A DNA stretch of 64,000 bases from Bradyrhizobium sp. CSA207 (lineage in GTDB: Bacteria; Pseudomonadota; Alphaproteobacteria; Rhizobiales; Xanthobacteraceae), in contig NZ_JAACFT010000003.1 of the NCBI RefSeq assembly GCF_029051685.1, positions 1 to 64,000 on the forward strand. The letters run 5' to 3'. The notes beneath the pieces were generated by a model. It did no database searches. It was not told where the DNA came from and was given only the letters and a program-made list of their open reading frames with translations. A program made the position numbers and the translations under genes. Shown here in pieces: positions 24,129 through 31,551 of the stretch (its first letter is position 1; each line of letters begins with the position of its first letter).

Positions 24129-25190
24129 TCACCACGTCACTGCTTGAGTCCAAGCGATTGCGCCTGAAGCCCGCAACGCCCAATTCATTTCGAAGATGAA
24201 CCTCACAGCCACCGCATCTTGCTGGTAGGTTGAGAGCAACGGGGCGGCGACGGAGTTCGGGGTGCCGACTGTTGAAATCTGCGCAACAGCTGTGGCGCTG
24301 TCGTCCATATGCATGACCGCATTACGACTGATCTCGAATCGGGGCGCGGCGTCGCCTGCGACCGCGAGGCAATTGGTCGCGAGCGCGAGGACAATGCCGC
24401 TGGCGAGCCCGGCCGTCGCAAACACCGGATAAGCGAAGGTGCCGTTGGTCCGGATCGAAATTTTGGTGGCTTCGCCGGGAGCTGCGAGGAAAATGATGTT
24501 GGATTGCGAGACAGCCAAGGGCGCGATCGCTGCGGCGAGATTGGCGAGGTCCTTGATCATTGCCTCTTGACCGCCGCCCGCAGTCGCAGCGGTCGCGTTC
24601 ACGTTATTGCGCAGGCCCGCTGGACGGACGGTATCGGAAGCAACCGCATCAAGGAATAAACTGTCCACGCCGAGCGACAGATCTTCTGAGAGTTTCGCCT
24701 TTACCAGCGTCGGCGCGTTCGAACCTTCGAACAGCTCCCGCGTCATGACAGCGCCCAGAGCGAGCTTCTTGGCCGTCAGGGTTGGGCCGTCAAAACTGTA
24801 TTGCCGAACCGGAAACGGACTGCCTTGCGCGACGAATGCCACACCGCTCGCGCTCGCGGTGACGGTCGGCACCAGAATCGAATTGGCTCCATCGAGCGCC
24901 AATTGAATCGCGCGGCTGGCGACCGCACCGAACGCGGACATCGGCCCGATGATGCTGACCAGATCGGGGACGCCGGTTACAGCAAGTCCGCTGGTCGTGG
25001 TCGATGTTGGAATGACCGCGCTTTTTTGAATCGTCTCGACCGTCGCCCGATCACCCGGCCATGTCGACTTGGCGAATTCGGCGGCGTGCACGGAGTCGAC
25101 GCGGGCAAGAGCAACAATGCCTCGATACAAGGGTCGCGAGCGTCTTTCGCTTTGCAAGCGGTCGGTATAGGTGCCGAGATGATGTTCCAT
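24129..25190 (-). CDS. Probable phage major capsid protein (HK97-like)
   Basis: 353 residues. The N-terminal part is charged, followed by an extended core: DLVSIIGPMSAFGAVASRAI, SILVPTVTASASGVAFVAQG, a long SFDGPTLTAKKLALGAVMTR-ELFEGSNAP strand-helix unit (the E-loop/P-domain pattern), SLFLDAVASD and a C-terminal VAVRFIFEMNWALRASGAIA that closely follows the end of HK97-fold capsid proteins. No prohead protease or portal gene is nearby. If functional, the element would build its own, possibly smaller, capsid. The start at 25190 has only a weak GGGACC site; a GTG 12 nt further up is possible. Confidence 0.65.
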   Translation of the reverse strand: MEHHLGTYTDRLQSERRSRPLYRGIVALARVDSVHAAEFAKSTWPGDRATVETIQKSAVIPTSTTTSGLAVTGVPDLVSIIGPMSAFGAVASRAIQLALDGANSILVPTVTASASGVAFVAQGSPFPVRQYSFDGPTLTAKKLALGAVMTRELFEGSNAPTLVKAKLSEDLSLGVDSLFLDAVASDTVRPAGLRNNVNATAATAGGGQEAMIKDLANLAAAIAPLAVSQSNIIFLAAPGEATKISIRTNGTFAYPVFATAGLASGIVLALATNCLAVAGDAAPRFEISRNAVMHMDDSATAVAQISTVGTPNSVAAPLLSTYQQDAVAVRFIFEMNWALRASGAIAWTQAVTW

Positions 25191-25270
25191 CGCGCTGGTC
25201 CCACTGTCCTCGATTTTGAGGGACCATAGATATTCAAGTGCGCGGATCGCCAGTGGCTAGGGGGGTTTGC

Positions 25271-25693
25271 TCAAACCCTCCGCAACGAGAGCTTCCACAG
25301 CCTGCTACCGTGCTCCTTACCGCAGGGCTCGATACAATAGCCGTCGAAGTCTGTGTCGATGTTTTGAAGCAGCAACCGGCCAAGCTGTTTGCGGCTTCTC
25401 CCAACGAGAGCAGTACGCAGCGCTTCGTCGAATTCGGCATGACGAAACAATTGGTCAACCGTGAAGGGTTCTTCACCGATGGAATCGGCAATCGTGTCGG
25501 TTACAAGTGCAATGTCAGGCTTCGGAATCAGGTAGCCGCGACCACGGCAGCACGGGCAGGTGAAATAAATAACCGCGATCCCGATTAGGGGCGGGCGGAC
25601 AGTCAAGTTGTTCGCTTCGAACGAGACACTGTTCTCCCTAGCGGGGGGGACAATGATTTCAATCACGCCAGACTTGGGTTTACCGCCATGCAT
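25271..25693 (-). CDS. Hypothetical protein with a cysteine-rich Zn-type motif
   Basis: 140 residues. IYFTCPCCRGRGYLIP is a CxxC-like knuckle of the DnaJ/primase zinc type with only one cysteine cluster, and KEHGSRLWKLSLRRV closes the protein. A GGGAGGT ribosome site lies 5 nt before the ATG at 25693. The frame is open upstream to 25801, but that part is Pro/Arg-rich and overlaps repeat set CTTGCC. It lies between the capsid gene and the presumed origin region. It may serve replication, but I cannot assign a function. Confidence 0.5.
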   Translation of the reverse strand: MHGGKPKSGVIEIIVPPARENSVSFEANNLTVRPPLIGIAVIYFTCPCCRGRGYLIPKPDIALVTDTIADSIGEEPFTVDQLFRHAEFDEALRTALVGRSRKQLGRLLLQNIDTDFDGYCIEPCGKEHGSRLWKLSLRRV

Positions 25694-25707
25694 TACCGAC
25701 CTCCCGC

Positions 25708-25835
25708 CTTGCCCTTGCCCCGCCAAGCGCCTGTCCGGCCCAGCTAATGGGGCGTCGCACCGTCTTGCCGCTTGCCCGGGGACAGGGGGACAGCGCGGCA
25801 CCTATGGCCTTGTCTGCTTGCCCTACCGCCTTGCC
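25708..25835. repeat. Cluster of six CTTGCC repeats
   Basis: CTTGCC starts at 25708, 25714, 25764, 25771, 25817 and 25830, that is, three pairs spaced 6, 7 and 13 nt. All are in the same orientation. They lie between the ribosome site of the Zn-motif gene and the second repeat field. They may be binding sites for a replication or regulatory protein of the element. Confidence 0.5.
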
Positions 25836-25882
25836 TGAGCTAACCTCGAATCTGCCTTAAAACCTGCGGCGCCAGCCAAATT

Positions 25883-26169
25883 TGTCAGCGTTGTCAGGGC
25901 TTTGTCAGGGGAATGAAACGAATCCCTGACACGATTAACCTCCTGATTTTATTAGGAGAATTTCCATTTGTCAGCGATGTCAGGGATTCGAGCCCGCAAA
26001 GTTGCGCGGGCCGGAGCGCAGGCGTTTGTGCAGCACACCGCTATCTTTATTATTATTCTCCCTTTAATAAGCTGACAAAGCTGACATCCCTGACAAACTA
26101 ACTTAAACCATTAATTTCATTAGCAATTTTTTGTCAGGGTTGTTGTCAGCCGTGCAGCAAACCCTGACA
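25883..26169. repeat. Iteron-like field, putative replication origin of the element
   Basis: Twelve copies of TGTCAG or its complement CTGACA in 287 nt. TGTCAG starts at 25883, 25892, 25903, 25969, 25978, 26132 and 26144; CTGACA at 25926, 26072, 26081, 26090 and 26164. Most are extended to TTGTCAGGG. Spacing of 9 nt recurs four times. AT-rich stretches (such as 26041-26070) lie between the groups. The field ends 6 nt from the primase-helicase gene, as in P4, where the origin iterons are bound by the primase-helicase. No convincing gene is found in 25694-26174. Confidence 0.65.
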
Positions 26170-26174
26170 ACACG

Positions 26175-28244
26175 CTAGAATGGTGGCTCGCCCGGTTTGG
26201 CTCTGTTGATCAAGTCAGCAACTGACTCATACAAGTCGACCGGCTCGCCCGGCTGCTCGCTGCCAGTGACCGTCCATTCACTCACGTCGTCGGGGCTTAA
26301 CCATTTCTGATCGCCAAAGCGCTCTACAAACTTGGTCCGCAAGTCCTCCAGCGTTGGCCATTGCAGCATGGACCTTCGGCGCTCTTTGTTGTCACGCGTA
26401 GGATCGCGCGTTGGTCCCAGCGCTTGGCAACCCCATTCGGCGACGAGTCTCCTGATCACCTTATGCGCGCCAAGGTTCACCAGCTCCTTGTCGCGGTGAC
26501 TGTCAATGTAGAGAAAGAGTCCGTAGCCAAGCTCTTTGCCGGACGTGACGGTCCAGCCCGGTTTGTTCCAATGTGCCGCAGGCACTCGGCCCATGCTGCA
26601 CGCCTCCTCGACAAGTCCGTCAACACCACGGCGTCCAAGCGCGGCTTGCTCCGCCAGTCCTGCGGTCTTTGGCACGGCGCGGACATTGAAATCAGTCAGG
26701 TCGATCTCGTGCAGCAAGTGATACAACAGTGCCTCAAAGCCGCCGTCGTTGCGGAGTTGGTTGTCAATTGCGGCAAAGAATTTGAAGTCCTGCATGTGAT
26801 CGGCCGACGTAGTCGGGATAAAGACTCTCCGCGCCGTGCCGCTCGCCGGGAAAAAATGCCTGCTGTTGCTTAACATGGATATGTTGAGATAGTTGTCGAC
26901 ACTGTAGACCGCGCAGCCTTTGTGCTCGATTGTGATCGTCGGCTCGGTGATCAAAGCAAACAGCATATTTCTGTGCTCGTGGTTGCCGACAAACAACGCC
27001 TCGTCGGCCGTCAGTCGCAACAGCGTCTCCAAGTGTGGATTGAAATTTCCGACGATATGCCGTGGGTGGGTGATCGCCATGCCGTGGTTGCCGACCAAGT
27101 GGCGCATGACGGTCTCATAGAATCCTTTGCCAACGCCCTCCTGCTCGGAGTACAGACCCAGCGCGATCTCGCTCCGCACTAGCCTTTGCAGGATCGTCGC
27201 CTCGCGTTTCCGGAGATAGTCAAAGTGGCGTTCGTTGCCGCTACAGATCACTTTGAGCATAAAATCCAGAAACTTGGCGCACCCGGCGGCGCCGCTCTTG
27301 CCCTCTGGCTTGACCGGCTTGACGCCATAGCCGCGCCAAAGGTTGAGTTTTTTATCATCTCGTTTGTGGGGCATAAAAGCCATGCCGCCGTCGTATTGGC
27401 GACGATAGCGACTGTCGATCCAGTAGGACCCCAATGGAATCGTTTTCTTCTCGCCTTTGGCGTCCATATACTCGTGCCTGTACTTATTTTGCAGCGAGGC
27501 AAAGTCGCCGAGACTCTGTGTCATGACAATCGACTGGCGTCCCGGAAATTCCTCAAGCTCGCCAAAAGTCACGACGCGGGTCTTGCCTCCAATCGGCAGC
27601 ACGGCGTGATCGGCGTTGAGCTGTTTGACGCCTTGTGAGTCCAGATCGACACCGTCCAGATCGATATCGGGATTGTAATCGATTGCCCCGGCGTCGAGAT
27701 CGTCACGTTGATCGATAAAGTCGCCGTCGACAATTTCGGTCTTGATCTGTTGATCGCCAACGGCGCCGTAAGGAAGGAGCGCCTCGGGATTAAAGCTCTT
27801 GCCACTGAGCTTTTCCTTGAGCAGTCCGTTGAGCCGTGCCGCCATGGCTGGCAACTGCTCTGACGATAGCGGCGTTGAAAACGGAATCACGGCTTGCAGC
27901 TGCGGCGCGGCGATCAGATTATGCGGGCCATCGTAGATCAGCGCGCGGATCTTGGCTTTCTTGAATCGTTTGCAGACTTGGCCGATATCGGTCTCGTTGA
28001 TTTTTGCATTGATCCCGGCAACCTCGACCTCACCATTGTCGTAGAGAGACAAGCAAGGCATCGGCTTTTTAGATTCGGTTTTCGTCAACGAGATCTCGTC
28101 GGCCAAATCCGGCAAGGTCATTCTTTCAGGACGCGCGAAAGTGGCGGCACCGCTAAATTGCATGACCCTGATTTTATGGCTGGCAAGCGCGCGGTCGGGG
28201 CTTGCCGTCGAATCTTGACGTTGGTGGCTGCCGTTACGTGCCAT
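26175..28244 (-). CDS. Primase-helicase (D5-like/DUF5906-type), element replication protein
   Basis: 689 residues. The C-terminal half is a superfamily 3-like helicase: Walker A EQEGVGKGF (near residues 367-375), then NGMAITHPRHIVGNFN-type text (HGMAITHPRHIVGNFNPHLE), an acidic DEALFVGNHEHRN Walker B-like block, and an arginine-rich FPASGTARRVFIP sensor region, all in the order of phage and satellite DUF5906 proteins. The first 300 residues are a poorly conserved N-terminal domain where a primase domain would be expected; I see no certain primase motif. It probably unwinds the origin just downstream. A GGAGG ribosome site precedes the ATG at 28244, within the end of a tiny upstream gene. Confidence 0.78.
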   Translation of the reverse strand: MARNGSHQRQDSTASPDRALASHKIRVMQFSGAATFARPERMTLPDLADEISLTKTESKKPMPCLSLYDNGEVEVAGINAKINETDIGQVCKRFKKAKIRALIYDGPHNLIAAPQLQAVIPFSTPLSSEQLPAMAARLNGLLKEKLSGKSFNPEALLPYGAVGDQQIKTEIVDGDFIDQRDDLDAGAIDYNPDIDLDGVDLDSQGVKQLNADHAVLPIGGKTRVVTFGELEEFPGRQSIVMTQSLGDFASLQNKYRHEYMDAKGEKKTIPLGSYWIDSRYRRQYDGGMAFMPHKRDDKKLNLWRGYGVKPVKPEGKSGAAGCAKFLDFMLKVICSGNERHFDYLRKREATILQRLVRSEIALGLYSEQEGVGKGFYETVMRHLVGNHGMAITHPRHIVGNFNPHLETLLRLTADEALFVGNHEHRNMLFALITEPTITIEHKGCAVYSVDNYLNISMLSNSRHFFPASGTARRVFIPTTSADHMQDFKFFAAIDNQLRNDGGFEALLYHLLHEIDLTDFNVRAVPKTAGLAEQAALGRRGVDGLVEEACSMGRVPAAHWNKPGWTVTSGKELGYGLFLYIDSHRDKELVNLGAHKVIRRLVAEWGCQALGPTRDPTRDNKERRRSMLQWPTLEDLRTKFVERFGDQKWLSPDDVSEWTVTGSEQPGEPVDLYESVADLINRAKPGEPPF

Positions 28245-28386
28245 GGCGGCCTCCCGTGTCGGAGACCTTGACCCCGCCGGCCGGCTGGACTATGGTTGCC
28301 TTTGCAACTAATTTGGTTTTGCCCTGTTCGACGTGGCTGCGTCGAACGGGGCCATTTGTTGAATTGGCCATGTGAATCTCTTTCAT
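28234..28386 (-). CDS. Tiny protein gene overlapping the primase start
   Basis: 50 residues from ATG 28386: MKEIHMANSTNGPVRRSHVE, then QGKTKLVAKATIVQPAGGVK and VSDTGGRHGT, with the stop 11 nt into the primase gene. MANSTN (ATG 28371) has the better ribosome site, AAAGAG, 6 nt upstream. The overlap suggests that it translationally couples the primase gene. No family is recognised. It is too short for composition to prove coding. Confidence 0.4.
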   Translation of the reverse strand: MKEIHMANSTNGPVRRSHVEQGKTKLVAKATIVQPAGGVKVSDTGGRHGT

Positions 28387-28539
28387 ATCGGTTGAAGGTC
28401 ATTGCTCATTCCTTTCTGTGGGATTCCGATTTCTGATTTCGTTTTTCGATTTCACCGACTGCAAAAGCAGCAGTCTTGGCTACCGGTCTCGCCGGGGTGG
28501 GAAGACCTAATAATGGGTCTTGGCGCTTGCGCGTAATGC

Positions 28540-29199
28540 CTACCCCGCCGGTTCTCGACAAACCGGCGGGGGTTGTTCCCTTAAAACAGGCGGGTCTTCT
28601 TCCGCCGCCACCGCTAACCTCTGATGCAAAGCGCTCCACGCGTCGGCTGCCGCACGCACAGCGTCGATTTCATTCTTGGTCACCTTTGCTGGGTCGATAT
28701 TCCACTCGTTGGCGCAATCCTCACAAGCCTTGGCTTTACAGATTCGCGACAGACTGCTTTTGAAGATTTGAGATAACAGTCCTTGCACAATTCCGGCGAC
28801 TCTATTCGGCGACATTATCGTTTCACGGATTTTTCCTTCGTTCCTGAGCGCATTGATGAACGGCGTAATTCCATCGATCAGTTTTTCGGCGGCGGGTATG
28901 TGAACTAACTCGTCCGGGGTTGGATTGTCGTGCCGCCGGAATACCCGACGCGCTTTGCCGTCGAGACCAATTCGAACTGCGGAAAATTCCGCAGTTCCAC
29001 GCCGGGCGTCTCTTACCGTTCCTTCATCAACCCCAATGTCCCTGGCGATAGCTCGATTTGACTTTCCTGGATGTGCCGCTACAGCCTTGGCCGCTGCAAC
29101 ACGGGCTGGCATATAGGCCACGCCGCAAGCGCAAGTCGCGTCCGCCCTGGCTCCGCATTTGGAGCAGAATAATTTGGGCAGAATTTTTCTCATCATCAT
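28540..29199 (-). CDS. Zn-ribbon/HTH protein of the element
   Basis: 219 residues from MMMRKILPKLFCSKCGARAD. A zinc-binding group CSKCGARADATCACG at the N-terminus is followed by a helix-turn-helix SNRAIARDIGVDEGTVRDAR (about 55-75) and, in the second half, KACEDCANEWNID. It is probably a DNA-binding regulator or replication accessory. Its last codons sit in a hairpin (28543-28571, stem CCCCGCCGGTT/AACCGGCGGGG). It lies just downstream of alpA. The start at 29199 precludes the 35-nt clash with alpA that the longer frame would cause. Confidence 0.65.
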   Translation of the reverse strand: MMMRKILPKLFCSKCGARADATCACGVAYMPARVAAAKAVAAHPGKSNRAIARDIGVDEGTVRDARRGTAEFSAVRIGLDGKARRVFRRHDNPTPDELVHIPAAEKLIDGITPFINALRNEGKIRETIMSPNRVAGIVQGLLSQIFKSSLSRICKAKACEDCANEWNIDPAKVTKNEIDAVRAAADAWSALHQRLAVAAEEDPPVLREQPPPVCREPAG

Positions 29200-29233
29200 C
29201 ACGCTGCGCCTTTGTCGTCGCCCTTGAGCGGGG

Positions 29234-29566
29234 TCATGCCGACTCCTTATCAGCGCCCTTGCGCTGCCACCCATCATCGCCCTTCAGCAGTTTGCGCGGG
29301 CGTTCCGAAATCCAACGATCAATTTCGGACTCCACCCAGGTCGCCTTGCCGCCGGTATCGCGAGAACGAGGAAATTCTCCGGCTTTCATCCAGGTCCAGA
29401 TCGTTGGAAAGCTGAACGGGATACGGCGCAGCAGTTCAGTCCTGTCGATCAGTCGCAGAGGGGATTTAGGATCGCGGGCAGCGGCAACGGTGGGGGGCGC
29501 CGGTGCGGCTGACGGTGCGGCTGACGGTGCCGCCGCAGCTTTGTGGCTGGTCTTGTGGGACGTCAT
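29234..29566 (-). CDS. AlpA-type regulator/excisionase
   Basis: 110 residues. After an Ala/Pro-rich N-terminal tail (about 1-35) comes a winged-helix AlpA/MerR-like module: RLIDRTELLRRIPFSFPTIW then MKAGEFPRSRDTGGKATWVE and EIDRWISERP. AlpA proteins activate integrase/excision genes or act as excisionases in P4-like and PICI elements. Its place between the integrase and replication genes fits this. It is the second gene from the right end of the element. Confidence 0.85.
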   Translation of the reverse strand: MTSHKTSHKAAAAPSAAPSAAPAPPTVAAARDPKSPLRLIDRTELLRRIPFSFPTIWTWMKAGEFPRSRDTGGKATWVESEIDRWISERPRKLLKGDDGWQRKGADKESA

Positions 29567-29573
29567 TTGGATA

Positions 29574-29658
29574 GCTCCCGTTGGGAGCGCCGTGCAGCCG
29601 CAAAATAAAACGGGAGCCGCAACGGCGCTCGTTAAAGCGTCGGTTGCGACTCCCGTTT
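29574..29658. promoter_or_regulatory. Inverted repeats between alpA and the integrase gene
   Basis: A long hairpin has arms 29608-29623 (AAACGGGAGCCGCAAC) and 29643-29658 (GTTGCGACTCCCGTTT), 15 of 16 paired; a smaller one, GCTCCCGTTGGGAGC, lies at 29574-29588. They are likely a terminator or attenuator upstream of alpA, or operator sites. The rest of the 250-nt gap (29567-29816) holds no gene. A third hairpin, AAGCCTGC/GCAGGCTT, straddles the integrase stop codon. Confidence 0.5.
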
Positions 29659-29816
29659 CTTGCTACCCTTTAAGCGGCCAACTCAGGTCGGGTGTCGGTA
29701 TTGGATATTCGGGCTGGCCCGCCCGTTTACCTGTGCGGCTACGCTAACCTACCGGGGTTTGTGAGCGCAAGTATTTTTATAAGGCTTTGTAAAATCGGGC
29801 AAAACCCGCAAGCCTG

Positions 29817-31022
29817 CTATTTGGCAGGCTTGCTGAACGCAACCACGTTGACTGCACCGCCGCCGTCGATCAGCGACATGAATCTTGCCGCAACGCTTTC
29901 CATAATCCGCTTATTTTCTTCGGCGTATTCAAATCGATCGTAAACGTCGGCGATGCTGCCTTCGCGGTGATTTTGAATTCTATTCATGGCGTCCCTGCCA
30001 AAGCCAAGGCCGGTAACAGTCGAGCCGTGAGTACGTCGCAAATCGTGCGGCGTCGCTCGCTCGACTCCAAGCTTCTTGCAGATCGCGCGCATGGCCTTGT
30101 CCAGACCCGTGACAGCAACGCCGCGCGAACCGACAAACAACAGTCCGCTAGTCTCCATGTCGGCAATGATCTGTTGCGCGGCCTTCGGCAGCCAAATCCG
30201 GTGGGTCTTTTCATTCTTGGTACCCGGCCAGTGCAGCGCCGGCACCGGTTTGCCCGGCATGGTCCACCAGCCATCTTCATCGATATGCTCGGTACGCATG
30301 TGCACGACCTCGCCGGGGCGCTGGCCAGTGAGCAAAACCATTCTTAGCGCCGTGCCCTCGACCAGACCCGCGTCGTCGAATGCCAGCCAGAATTTCTTTA
30401 GCTCGGCGTCCGACAAAATTCTTTCGCGCTCGGTGGTCGCGTTGCGCTCGACTCCGACACAGGGATTGATCTTGACCAGTTCCTCGCGAATGGCCCACGT
30501 GAAGATTGACGACGCTGCGGCCAATACCTGATTGGCAAGAATCGGAGCCGCAATCCGGGCCATCATCGTCTTGACATCGGACCGCGCGATATCAGCAGGC
30601 GGCAACTTACTCCAGCGCGGCAACAGATAGCGCTGCACCAGCTTGTCGGCTTGTTTCCAAGACTTGTTTTTCTTCTTGGCGTGATCGAGGTAGCGGTCTG
30701 CCAATTCACCGAAAGTGCCGCTGGTGCGCTCGGCCTTGCGATCGGCCTGCGGGTCCTTGCCCTCGGCGACCTGCACCATGACCTTGGCCGCCAGCAGGCG
30801 AGCGGCGGCGAGTCCAATAGCGTCGGTTCGTCCAATGTGAAACCAGCGCGGTCGGCCGTGCCGAGAGTAGATGCACTTCCACGCCGCATTGCCGCTTGGC
30901 TGCACCTGGACCGCAAGCCCGTGTTGCAGGGTGTCCCAAATCAGATACGGCTTGGCCTTGGGCTTCAGTCGCTTGAGAGTGAGTTCGTTCAGTTTGACTT
31001 TGTTGGGTGGCTTGCGCGGCAT
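29817..31022 (-). CDS. Tyrosine-type integrase (P4-like)
   Basis: 401 residues. An N-terminal DUF4102-like domain (KLNELTLKRLKPKAKPYLIW... GLAVQV, residues 10-90), a core-binding SAM-like domain (about 100-190) and the catalytic domain from about 200. Catalytic residues visible: Arg235 in TGQRPGEV, His326 and Arg329 in PHDLRRTHGS, His352 in NHREGS and the nucleophile Tyr361 in ADVYDRFEY. It would integrate and, with AlpA, excise the element at the 14-bp core. It lies at the right end, reading away from the nearby attR, with 159 nt between its start and that core. Confidence 0.92.
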   Translation of the reverse strand: MPRKPPNKVKLNELTLKRLKPKAKPYLIWDTLQHGLAVQVQPSGNAAWKCIYSRHGRPRWFHIGRTDAIGLAAARLLAAKVMVQVAEGKDPQADRKAERTSGTFGELADRYLDHAKKKNKSWKQADKLVQRYLLPRWSKLPPADIARSDVKTMMARIAAPILANQVLAAASSIFTWAIREELVKINPCVGVERNATTERERILSDAELKKFWLAFDDAGLVEGTALRMVLLTGQRPGEVVHMRTEHIDEDGWWTMPGKPVPALHWPGTKNEKTHRIWLPKAAQQIIADMETSGLLFVGSRGVAVTGLDKAMRAICKKLGVERATPHDLRRTHGSTVTGLGFGRDAMNRIQNHREGSIADVYDRFEYAEENKRIMESVAARFMSLIDGGGAVNVVAFSKPAK

Positions 31023-31080
31023 GGCGATTACGTCCCGGAGTGGCCAACTAACCCACAGCTAAAGGTGGGGGCTTAATTAA

Positions 31081-31137
31081 GTTAACGATTTGTTAACGGA
31101 TTTAAACAAGAAAAGACTGCGCCGCAGCAGTTTCTTG
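31081..31137. promoter_or_regulatory. Integrase upstream/att arm region
   Basis: GTTAACG occurs twice as a direct repeat (31081-31087, 31092-31098) one helical turn apart; a dyad CAAGAAA (31107-31113)/TTTCTTG (31131-31137) encloses CTGC/GCAG. Such sites between the integrase gene and the core are usual for integrase or excisionase arm binding. Confidence 0.4.
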
Positions 31138-31181
31138 CGCTTAGTTTTACAAAGTTTAACAGGTCCTAAACCCCGTTTATC

Positions 31182-31195
31182 TTAACGCCGGATTA
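31182..31195 (+). repeat. Right attachment site (attR) core
   Basis: TTAACGCCGGATTA, identical to 19791-19804. The chromosomal flank to the right reads accgggg, completing the right inverted arm TTAACCG. The left flank (tttatc) belongs to the element and breaks the left arm. Confidence 0.75.
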
Positions 31196-31252
31196 ACCGG
31201 GGAGTCCTAACCTGTCTCGGCCGGGGTTACTCGCAAGGCCGAGGTGAGCCCA

Positions 31253-31408
31253 ATGGAAGCCCAGAAGATCGCGGTCGACGCCGTCGTCGCGCTGACCGAT
31301 TGCGACCGCGACGCCGTCATCGCCTTCATCCGCCGGCTCTATCTCGCCGGCGTCACCGATCCCAAGCGCCTGACCTTCAAGGGTCTCCAGGCGCTGTCGC
31401 GGGCGTGA
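31253..31408 (+). CDS. Small conserved-looking protein next to attR
   Basis: 51 residues: MEAQKIAVDAVVALTDCDRD, then AVIAFIRRLYLAGVTDPKRL and TFKGLQALSRA. A good GAGGTGA ribosome site lies 5 nt before the ATG. Helical, acidic/basic mix. I do not recognise the family. It lies on the chromosomal side of attR. In the empty site its start would be about 175 nt after the phasin stop. Confidence 0.6.
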   Translation: MEAQKIAVDAVVALTDCDRDAVIAFIRRLYLAGVTDPKRLTFKGLQALSRA

Positions 31409-31551
31409 TTCGGTTCGTTTCGGTCTGATTCAGCCCAAGTTCCATCTCTGGGCTCTCTCCAGAGTGATTGCAACCCAGCGGTCAATATCTTGCCGCCTGG
31501 GTCGGGTCGAGGTAGAGGACGTCCCCAGCTGTGTCACTGGGGAACGGGGAG

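Larger units (their letters stand above)
19791..31195. mobile_element. Integrated phage-satellite-like element, about 11.4 kb
   Basis: Bounded by a 14-bp direct repeat (TTAACGCCGGATTA) at 19791-19804 and 31182-31195. The integrase gene is at the right end, pointing inward, followed by AlpA, a Zn-ribbon/HTH protein, a primase-helicase with an adjacent repeat field, a capsid-like protein, several small genes, a P27-like small terminase and a Mu gpP-like hub. All intact genes run right to left. There is no recognisable large terminase, portal, protease, tail tube or lysis gene. Size and order (int-alpA-primase, then packaging/structural genes) resemble P4 and PICI satellites; a shrunken prophage is the alternative. 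Confidence 0.75.

Noticed and set aside
19791..31195. A complete prophage
   Set aside because: No large terminase, portal, tail tube, tape measure or lysis gene can be recognised, and the length is too small.
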